Shown here in pieces: positions 55,201 through 64,000 of a stretch of 64,000 nucleotides of DNA. The notes below the pieces were generated by a model. The model made no database searches and was not told the origin of the DNA. It saw nothing but the letters and a program-made list of their open reading frames with translations. The translations under genes and the position numbers were made by a program. Source of the DNA: Pleodorina starrii. Its lineage: Eukaryota > Chlorophyta > Chlorophyceae > Chlamydomonadales > Volvocaceae. The number at the start of each line of letters is the position of its first letter. The first letter of the stretch is position 1. The stretch is taken from assembly GCA_030267565.1 (NCBI GenBank), contig BRXU01000036.1, forward strand, positions 1,044,665 through 1,108,664, read 5' to 3'.

Positions 55201-58200
55201 GCCCGTCTGCGCCCGTCTGCACTCGTCTGCGCCCGTCTGCGCCCGTCTGCACCCGTCTGCACCCGTCTGCGCCCGTCTGCACCCGTCTGCGCCCGTCTGC
55301 ACCCGTCTGCGCCCGTCTGCACCCGTCTGCGCCCGTCTGCGCCCGTCTGCGCCCGTCTGCGCCCGTCTGCGCCCGTCTGCGCCCGTCTGCACCCTTCTAC
55401 ACCCTTTTGTGCCCTTCTGCGCCCGTCTGCACCCGTCTGCACCCTTCCACGCCCTTCTGCGCCCTTCTGCGCCCTTCTGCGCCTTTCTACACCCTTTTGG
55501 GCTCGTCTGCACCCGTCTGCGCCCGTCTGCGCCCTTTTACGCCCGTCTGCACCCTTCTGCGCCCATCTGCACCCTTCTGCGCCCGTCTGCGTACGTCTGC
55601 GCCCGTCTGGGCCCGTCTGCGCCCGTCTGCTTCCTTCTATGCCCGTCTGCGCCCTTCTACGCCCTTCTGCGACCTTCTGCGCCCGTCTGCGACCTTCTAC
55701 GCCCGTCTGCGCCCGTCTGTGCCCTTTTACGCCCGTCTGCACCCTTCTGCGCCCATCTGCGCCCGTCTGCGCCCGTCTGCGCCCGTCTGCGCCCGTCTGG
55801 GCCCGTCTGCGCCCGTCTGCGCCCGTCTGCACCCGTCTGCGCTCGTCTGCACCCTTCTATGCCCGTCTGCGCCCTTCTACGCCCTTCTGCGCCCTTCTGC
55901 GCCCGTCTGCGACCTTCTACGCCCTTCTGCACCCTTCTGCGCCCGTCTGCGACCTTCTATGCCCGTCTGAGCCCGTCTGCGCCCGTCTGCGCCCGTCTGC
56001 GCCCGTCTGCGCCCGTCTGCGCCCGTCTGCGCCCGTCTGCGCCCGTCTGCGCCCGTCTGCGCCCGTCTGCGCCCGTCTGCGCCCGTCTGCGCCCGTCTGC
56101 ACCCGTCTGCGCCCGTCTGCGCCCGTCTGCACCCGTCTGCGCCCGTCTGCGCCCGTCTGCACCCTTCTATGCCCGTCTGCGCCCTTCTACGCCCTTCTGC
56201 GCCCTTCTGCGCCCGTCTGCGACCTTCTACGCCCGTCTGCGCCCGTCTGCGCCCGTCTGCGCCCGTCTGCGCCCGTCTGCGCCCGTCTGCGCCCTTCTAC
56301 GCCCATCTGCGGCCGTTTGCACCCTTCTGCGCCCATCTGCGCCCGTCTGCGCCCGTCTGCGCCCGTCTGCACCCGTCTGCGCCCGTCTGCACCCGTCTGC
56401 GCCCGTCTGCGCCCGTCTGCGCCCGTCTGCACCCTTCTGCGCCCGTCTGCGGCCGTCTTCGCCCTTTTGCGCCCGTCTGCACCCTTCTGCGCCCATCTGC
56501 GCCCGTCTGCGCCCGTCTGCGCCCGTCTGCGCCCGTCTGCGCCCTTCTACGCCCATCTGCGGCCGTTTGCACCCTTCTGCGCCCATCTGCGCCCGTCTGC
56601 GCCCGTCTGCACTCGTCTGCGCCCGTCTGCGCCCGTCTGCACCCGTCTGCACCCGTCTGCGCCCGTCTGCACCCGTCTGCGCCCGTCTGCACCCGTCTGC
56701 GCCCGTCTGCACCCGTCTGCGCCCGTCTGCGCCCGTCTGCGCCCGTCTGCGCCCGTCTGCGCCCGTCTGCGCCCGTCTGCACCCTTCTACACCCTTTTGT
56801 GCCCTTCTGCGCCCGTCTGCACCCGTCTGCACCCTTCCACGCCCTTCTGCGCCCTTCTGCGCCCTTCTGCGCCTTTCTACACCCTTTTGGGCTCGTCTGC
56901 GCCCGTCTGCGCCCGTCTGCGCCCTTTTACGCCCGTCTGCACCCTTCTGCGCCCATCTGCACCCTTCTGCGCCCGTCTGCGTACGTCTGCGCCCGTCTGG
57001 GCCCGTCTGCGCCCGTCTGCTTCCTTCTATGCCCGTCTGCGCCCTTCTACGCCCTTCTGCGACCTTCTGCGCCCGTCTGCGACCTTCTACGCCCGTCTGC
57101 GCCCGTCTGTGCCCTTTTACGCCCGTCTGCACCCTTCTGCGCCCATCTGCGCCCGTCTGCGCCCGTCTGCGCCCGTCTGCGCCCGTCTGGGCCCGTCTGC
57201 GCCCGTCTGCGCCCGTCTGCACCCGTCTGCGCTCGTCTGCACCCTTCTATGCCCGTCTGCGCCCTTCTACGCCCTTCTGCGCCCTTCTGCGCCCGTCTGC
57301 GACCTTCTACGCCCTTCTGCACCCTTCTGCGCCCGTCTGCGACCTTCTATGCCCGTCTGAGCCCGTCTGCGCCCGTCTGCGCCCGTCTGCGCCCGTCTGC
57401 GCCCGTCTGCGCCCGTCTGCGCCCGTCTGCGCCCGTCTGCGCCCGTCTGCGCCCGTCTGCGCCCGTCTGCGCCCGTCTGCGCCCGTCTGCACCCGTCTGC
57501 GCCCGTCTGCGCCCGTCTGCACCCGTCTGCGCCCGTCTGCGCCCGTCTGCGCCCGTCTGCACCCTTCTGCGCCCGTCTGCGCCCGTCTGCGCCCTTTTGC
57601 GCCCGTCTGCACCCTTCTGCGCCCATCTGCGCCCGTCTGCGCCCGTCTGCGCCCGTCTGCGCCCGTCTGCGCCCGTCTGCGCCCTTCTACGCCCATCTGC
57701 GGCCGTTTGCACCCTTCTGCGCCCATCTGCGCCCGTCTGCGCCCGTCTGCACTCGTCTGCGCCCGTCTGCGCCCGTCTGCACCCGTCTGCGCCCGTCTGC
57801 GCCCGTCTGCACCCGTCTGCGCCCGTCTGCGCCCATCTGCGCCCGTCTGCACCCGTCTGCGCCCGTCTGCGCCCGTCTGCGCCCGTCTGCGCCCGTCTGC
57901 GCCCGTCTGCGCCCGTCTGCGCCCTTCTACACCCTTTTGTGCCCTTCTGCGCCCGTCTGCACCCGTCTGCACCCTTCCACGCCCTTCTGCGCCCTTCTGC
58001 GCCCTTCTGCGCCTTTCTACACCCTTTTGGGCTCGTCTGCGCCCGTCTGCGCCCGTCTGCGCCCTTTTACGCCCGTCTGCACCCTTCTGCGCCCATCTGC
58101 ACCCTTCTGCGCCCGTCTGCGTACGTCTGCGCCCGTCTGGGCCCGTCTGCGCCCGTCTGCTTCCTTCTATGCCCGTCTGCGCCCTTCTACGCCCTTCTGC

Positions 58201-58490
58201 GACCTTCTGCGCCCGTCTGCGACCTTCTACGCCCGTCTGCGCCCGTCTGTGCCCTTTTACGCCCGTCTGCACCCTTCTGCGCCCATCTGCGCCCGTCTGC
58301 GCCCGTCTGCGCCCGTCTGCGCCCGTCTGGGCCCGTCTGCGCCCGTCTGCGCCCGTCTGCACCCGTCTGCGCTCGTCTGCACCCTTCTATGCCCGTCTGC
58401 GCCCTTCTACGCCCTTCTGCGCCCTTCTGCGCCCGTCTGCGACCTTCTATGCCCTTCTGCACCCTTCTGCGCCCGTCTGCGACCTTCTAT
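52241..58490. repeat. Higher-order repeat of alternating 1,390- and 1,140-bp units
   Basis: The landmark GCGTACGTC lies at about 53061, 54451, 55591, 56981 and 58121, and the TATGCCCGTCTGAGC junction lies near 53430, 54820, 55960, 57350 and 58490. Spacings are 1390, 1140, 1390 and 1140. A composite 2530-bp unit is thus tandemly duplicated (about 53431-55960 and 55961-58490), and an extra 1390-type unit precedes it from about 52241. Each unit opens with a run of uniform CGCCCGTCTG monomers. The copies are almost identical, the youngest-looking duplication in the window. Confidence 0.88.
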
Positions 58491-58689
58491 GCCCGTCTGA
58501 GCCCGTCTGCGCCCTTCTACGCCCTTCTGCGCCCTTCTGCGCCCTTCTGCGCCCGTCTGCGCCCGTCTGCGCCCTTCTACACCCTTTTGTGCCCTTCTGC
58601 ACCCGTCTGCACCCGTCTGCGCCCGTCTGGGCCCGTCTGCACCCGTCTGCACCCTTCTGCGCCCGTCTGCACCCTTCTACGCCCGTCTG

Positions 58690-61600
58690 CACCCGTCTGC
58701 ACCCTTCTACGCCCTTCTGCGCCCTTCTGCGCCCTTCTGCGCCTTTCTACACCCTTTTGGGCTCGTCTGCGCCCGTCTGCGCCCTTTTGCGCCCGTCTGC
58801 ACCCTTCTGCGCCCATCTGCGCCCGTCTGCGCCCGTCTGCGCCCGTCTGCGCCCGTCTGCGCCCGTCTGCGCCCGTCTGCGCCCGTCTGCGCCCTTCTAC
58901 GCCCATCTGCGGCCGTTTGCACCCTTCTGCGCCCATCTGCGCCCGTCTGCGCCCGTCTGCGCTCGTCTGCGCCCGTCTGCGCCCGTCTGCGCCCGTCTGC
59001 GCCCTTCTACACCCTTTTGTGCCCTTCTGCGCCCGTCTGCACCCGTCTGCGCCCGTCTGCGCCCATCTGCACCCTTCTACGCCCTTCTGCGCCCTTCTGC
59101 GCCCATCTGCACCCTTCTACGCCCGTCTGCACCCGTCTGCACCCTTCTACGCCCGTCTGCACCCGTCTGCACCCTTCTACGCCCTTCTGCGCCCTTCTGC
59201 GCCCTTCTGCGCCTTTCTAACCCTTTTGGGCTCGTCTGCGCCCGTCTGCGCCCGTCTGCGCCTTTTTACGCCCGTCTGCGCCCGTCTGCGCCCGTCTGCG
59301 CCCGTCTGCGCCCGTCTGCGCCCGTCTGCACCCGTCTGCGCCCGTCTGCGCCCGTCTGCGCCCGTCTGCACCCTTCTGCGCCCATCTGCGCCCGTCTGCA
59401 CCCTTTTGCGCCCGTCTGCACCCTTCTGCGCCCATCTGCGCCCGTCTGCGCCCGTCTGCGCCCGTCTGCGCCCGTCTGCGCCCGTCTGCACCCTTCTACG
59501 CCCATCTGCGGCCGTTTGCACCCTTCTGCGCCCATCTGCGCCCGTCTGCGCCCGTCTGCACTCGTCTGCACCCGTCTGCGCCCGTCTGCACCCGTCTGCG
59601 CCCGTCTGTGCCCGTCTGCACCCGTCTGCGCCCGTCTGCGCCCATCTGCGCCCGTCTGCACCCGTCTGCGCCCGTCTGCGCCCGTCTGCGCCCGTCTGCG
59701 CCCGTCTGCGCCCTTCTACACCCTTTTGTGCCCTTCTGCGCCCGTCTGCACCCGTCTGCACCCTTCCACGCCCTTCTGCGCCCTTCTGCGCCCTTCTGCG
59801 CCTTTCTACACCCTTTTGGGCTCGTCTGCGCCCGTCTGCGCCCGTCTGCGCCCTTTTACGCCCGTCTGCACCCTTCTGCGCCCATCTGCACCCTTCTGCG
59901 CCCGTCTGCGTACGTCTGCGCCCGTCTGGGCCCGTCTGCGCCCGTCTGCTTCCTTCTATGCCCGTCTGCGCCCTTCTACGCCCTTCTGCGACCTTCTGCG
60001 CCCGTCTGCGACCTTCTACGCCCGTCTGCGCCCGTCTGTGCCCTTTTACGCCCGTCTGCACCCTTCTGCGCCCATCTGCGCCCGTCTGCGCCCGTCTGCG
60101 CCCGTCTGCGCCCGTCTGGGCCCGTCTGCGCCCGTCTGCGCCCGTCTGCACCCGTCTGCGCTCGTCTGCACCCTTCTATGCCCGTCTGCGCCCTTCTACG
60201 CCCTTCTGCGCCCGTCTGCGACCTTCTATGCCCTTCTGCACCCTTCTGCGCCCGTCTGCGACCTTCTATGCCCGTCTGAGCCCGTCTGCGCCCTTCTACG
60301 CCCTTCTGCGCCCTTCTGCGCCCTTCTGCGCCCGTCTGCGCCCGTCTGCACCCTTCTACGCCCTTCTGCGCCCTTCTGCGCCCTTCTGCGCCTTTCTACA
60401 CCCTTTTGGGCTCGTCTGCGCCCGTCTGCGCCCTTTTGCGCCCGTCTGCACCCTTCTGCGCCCATCTGCGCCCGTCTGCGCCCGTCTGCGCCCGTCTGCG
60501 CCCGTCTGCGCCCGTCTGCGCCCGTCTGCGCCCGTCTGCGCCCTTCTACGCCCATCTGCGGCCGTTTGCACCCTTCTGCGCCCATCTGCGCCCGTCTGCG
60601 CCCGTCTGCGCTCGTCTGCGCCCGTCTGCGCCCGTCTGCGCCCGTCTGCGCCCTTCTACACCCTTTTGTGCCCTTCTGCGCCCGTCTGCACCCGTCTGCG
60701 CCCGTCTGCGCCCATCTGCACCCTTCTACGCCCTTCTGCGCCCTTCTGCGCCCATCTGCACCCTTCTACGCCCGTCTGCACCCGTCTGCACCCTTCTACG
60801 CCCGTCTGCACCCGTCTGCACCCTTCTACGCCCTTCTGCGCCCTTCTGCGCCCTTCTGCGCCTTTCTAACCCTTTTGGGCTCGTCTGCGCCCGTCTGCGC
60901 CCGTCTGCGCCTTTTTACGCCCGTCTGCGCCCGTCTGCGCCCGTCTGCGCCCGTCTGCGCCCGTCTGCGCCCGTCTGCACCCGTCTGCGCCCGTCTGCGC
61001 CCGTCTGCGCCCGTCTGCACCCGTCTGCGCCCATCTGCGCCCGTCTGCACCCTTTTGCGCCCGTCTGCACCCTTCTGCGCCCATCTGCGCCCGTCTGCGC
61101 CCGTCTGCGCCCGTCTGCGCCCGTCTGCGCCCGTCTGCACCCTTCTACGCCCATCTGCGGCCGTTTGCACCCATCTGCGCCCATCTGCGCCCGTCTGCGC
61201 CCGTCTGCACTCGTCTGCGCCCGTCTGCGCCCGTCTGCACCCGTCTGCGCCCGTCTGTGCCCGTCTGCACCCGTCTGCGCCCGTCTGCGCCCATCTGCGC
61301 CCGTCTGCACCCGTCTGCGCCCGTCTGCGCCCGTCTGCGCCCGTCTGCGCCCGTCTGCGCCCTTCTACACCCTTTTGTGCCCTTCTGCGCCCGTCTGCAC
61401 CCGTCTGCACCCTTCCACGCCCTTCTGCGCCCTTCTGCGCCCTTCTGCGCCTTTCTACACCCTTTTGGGCTCGTCTGCGCCCGTCTGCGCCCGTCTGCGC
61501 CCTTTTACGCCCGTCTGCACCCTTCTGCGCCCATCTGCACCCTTCTGCGCCCGTCTGCGTACGTCTGCGCCCGTCTGGGCCCGTCTGCGCCCGTCTGCTT

Positions 61601-61987
61601 CCTTCTATGCCCGTCTGCGCCCTTCTACGCCCTTCTGCGACCTTCTGCGCCCGTCTGCGACCTTCTACGCCCGTCTGCGCCCGTCTGTGCCCTTTTACGC
61701 CCGTCTGCACCCTTCTGCGCCCATCTGCGCCCGTCTGCGCCCGTCTGCGCCCGTCTGCGCCCGTCTGGGCCCGTCTGCGCCCGTCTGCGCCCGTCTGCAC
61801 CCGTCTGCGCTCGTCTGCACCCTTCTATGCCCGTCTGCGCCCTTCTACGCCCTTCTGCGCCCTTCTGCGCCCGTCTGCGACCTTCTATGCCCTTCTGCAC
61901 CCTTCTGCGCCCGTCTGCGACCTTCTATGCCCGTCTGAGCCCGTCTGCGCCCTTCTACGCCCTTCTGCGCCCTTCTGCGCCCTTCTG
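58690..61987. repeat. Tandem duplication of ~1,649 bp
   Basis: GCCTTTCTAC at 58741 and 60390, and its TAA variant GCCTTTCTAA at 59211 and 60860, are 1649 bp apart. Variant order agrees across about 58690-60338 and 60339-61987. The single missing base in the TAA landmark explains why the period is not a multiple of ten. Confidence 0.85.
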
Positions 61988-63150
61988 CGCCCGTCTGCGC
62001 CCGTCTGCGCCCGTCTGCACCCTTCTACACCCTTTTGTGCCCTTCTGCACCCGTCTGCACCCGTCTGCGCCCGTCTGGGCCCGTCTGCACCCGTCTGCAC
62101 CCTTCTGCGCCCGTCTGCACCCTTCTACGCCCGTCTGCACCCGTCTGCACCCTTCTACGCCCTTCTGCGCCCTTCTGCGTCCTTCTGCGCCTTTCTACAC
62201 CCTTTTGGGCTCGTCTGCGCCCGTCTGCGCCCTTTTGCGCCCGTCTGCACCCTTCTGTGCCCATCTGCGCCCGTCTGCGCCCGTCTGCGCCCGTCTGCGC
62301 CCGTCTGCGCCCGTCTGCGCCCTTCTACGCCCATCTGCGGCCGTTTGCACCCTTCTGCGCCCATCTGCGCCCGTCTGCGCCCGTCTGCGCTCGTCTGCGC
62401 CCGTCTGCGCCCGTCTGCGCCCTTCTACACCCTTTTGTGCCCTTCTGCGCCCGTCTGCACCCGTCTGCGCCCGTCTGCGCCCGTCTGGGCCCGTCTGCAC
62501 CCGCCTGCACCCTTCTGCGCCCATCTGCACCCTTCTACGCCCGTCTGCACCCGTCTGCACCCTTCTACGCCCTTCTGCGCCCTTCTGCGCCCATCTGCAC
62601 CCTTCTACGCCCGTCTGCACCCGTCTGCACCCTTCTACGCCCGTCTGCACCCGTCTGCACCCTTCTACGCCCTTCTGCGCCCTTCTGCGCCCTTCTGCGC
62701 CTTTCTAACCCTTTTGGGCTCGTCTGCGCCCGTCTGCGCCCGTCTGCGCCTTTTTACGCCCGTCTGCACCCTTCTGCGCCCATCTGCGCCCGTCTGCGCC
62801 CGTCTGCACCCGTCTGGGCCCGTCTGCGCCCTTCTACAACCTTCTGCGCCCGTCTGCGCCCTTCTGCACCCTTCTGCGCCCGTCTGCGCCCTTCTGCACC
62901 CTTTTGCGCCCGTCTGCGCCCGTCTGCGACCGTCTGCGCCCTTCTACGCCCGTCTGCGCCCGTCTGCACCCTTCTACGCCCTTCTGCGCCCTTCTGCACC
63001 CTTCTACGCCCGTCTGCGCCCGTCTGCGCCCGTCTGCGCCCGTCTGCGCCCGTCTGCGCCCGTCTGCACCCGTCTGCGCCCGTCTGCGCCCTTTTGTGCC
63101 CTTCTGCGCCCGTCTGCACCTGTCTGCACCCGTCTGGGCCCGTCTGCGCC

Positions 63151-64000
63151 CGTCTGCACCCTTCTGCACCCTTCTGCGCCCATCTGCGCCCGTCTGCGCC
63201 CGTCTGGGCCCGTCTGCACCCTTCTACAACCTTCTGCGCCCGCCTGCGCCCTTCTGCACCCTTCTGCGCCCGTCTGCGCCCGTCTGCGCCCGTCTGCGCC
63301 CGTCTGCGCCCGTCTGAGCCCGTCTGCACCCGTCTGCGCCCGTCTGCGCCCGTCTGCGCCCGTCTGCGCCCTTCAACACCCTTTTGTGCCCTTCTGCGCC
63401 CGTCTGCACCCGTCTGCGCCCGTCTGCACCCGTCTGCGCCCGTCTGCACCCGTCTGCACCCGTCTGCACCCTTCTACGCCCGTCTGCCCCCGTCTGCACC
63501 CTTCTACGCCCTTCTGCGCCCTTCTGCGCCCTTATGCTCCTTTCTAACCCTTTTGGGCTCGTCTGCGCCCGTCTGCGCCCGTCTGCACCTTTTTACGCCC
63601 GTCTGCACCCTTCTGTGCCCATCTGCGCCCGTCTGCGCCCGTCTGCGCCCGTCTGCGCCCGTCTGGGCCCGTCTGCGCCCTTCTACAACCATCTGCACCC
63701 TTCTGCACCCTTCTGCGCCCATCTGCGCCCGTCTGCGCCCGTCTGGGCCCGTCTGCACCCTTCTACAACCTTCTGCGCCCGTCTGCGCCCTTCTGCACCC
63801 TTCTGCGCCCGTCTGCGCCCGTCTGCGCCCGTCTGCGCCCGTCTGCGCCCGTCTGAGCCCGTCTGCACCCGTCTGCGCCCGTCTGCGCCCGTCTGCGCCC
63901 GTCTGCGCCCTTCAACACCCTTTTGTGCCCTTCTGCGCCCGTCTGCACCCGTCTGCGCCCGTCTGCACCCGTCTGCGCCCGTCTGCACCCGTCTGCACCC
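63151..64000. repeat. Duplication with 539-bp offset at the window edge
   Basis: The rare unit CTTCAACACC at 63371 and 63910 and the surrounding order of units (about 63151-63461 and 63690-64000) show a 539-bp offset. The second copy is cut by the end of the window. Confidence 0.7.

Larger units (their letters stand above)
33651..64000. repeat. Decanucleotide minisatellite, block C (~3,035 copies, continues past window)
   Basis: The decamer satellite resumes at the landmark ACCCTTTTGG, GGCTCGTCTG, the natural continuation of the CCTTTCTA that ends block B. Units are largely CGCCCGTCTG, CGCCCTTCTG, CACCCTTCTG and CGCCCATCTG. Stretches around 53431-53600, 54841-54960 and 57361-57480 hold more than ten consecutive identical units. 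A nine-base TAACCC form of the landmark occurs near 33879, 34537, 59219, 60868, 62707 and 63547. Register breaks are few, including a 3-bp loss near 37121 and an irregular GGCCCGTCGCCG near 41267. No gene is supported despite frames thousands of codons long. Confidence 0.97.

Noticed and set aside
54777..55832. Minus-strand open frames of (QTGADGRRRA)n type throughout the window
   Set aside because: They are the reverse translation of the same decamer and have no unique sequence. Their ends coincide with CTTTTA or CTTCTA variants that create stops.

Overview
This window is almost entirely non-coding tandem-repeat DNA. About 60.5 kb of the 64 kb is one GC-rich decanucleotide minisatellite. Its commonest unit is CGCCCGTCTG, and CGCCCTTCTG, CACCCTTCTG and CGCCCATCTG are frequent variants. 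No supportable protein-coding gene, rRNA, tRNA, CRISPR array or bacterial-type operon was found. A satellite array of this size, nested higher-order duplications, a transposon-like insertion and several simple-sequence tracts point to a eukaryotic chromosome, most likely subtelomeric or pericentromeric heterochromatin. The species cannot be named from the sequence.

Layout. Positions 1-700 are GC-rich flank with no recognisable gene. Positions 701-1026 hold about 12 copies of a 28-bp repeat. Positions 1027-27308 are decamer block A. Positions 27309-28150 are an 842-bp insertion with perfect 12-bp terminal inverted repeats (TGTCAGGGTAAA / TTTACCCTGACA) flanked by a 4-bp direct repeat TGCG; it is either a solo LTR or a non-autonomous DNA transposon. 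Positions 28151-32023 are decamer block B. Positions 32024-33650 are a second, composite insertion: a short unique spacer, a CAACCG-type hexamer tract, about 75 copies of the heptamer GGGGCTA, about 47 perfect copies of GGTGGC, and a roughly 600-bp island of ordinary composition. A perfect 14-bp inverted repeat (GTGCTTATGTTCGT / ACGAACATAAGCAC) lies near both of its edges. Positions 33651-64000 are decamer block C, which runs off the end of the window.

How the parts relate. The decamer resembles the TTCTGCCCCC part of the adjoining 28-bp repeat and may have expanded from it. Blocks A, B and C look like one array split by two later insertions. Repeated landmarks show segmental duplications inside the array at offsets of 2899, 819, 1059, 850-860, 1090, 1200, 820, 1180, 2837, 1390/1140 (2530), 1649 and 539 bp. 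The + strand is C-rich in the decamer blocks and switches abruptly to G-rich in the composite insertion.

Coding. The very long open frames are a by-product of the repeat. Ten is not a multiple of three, so all three frames of a strand read the same 10-residue peptide, and the main decamer contains no stop codon in any frame. These frames should not be annotated as genes without transcript or peptide evidence.
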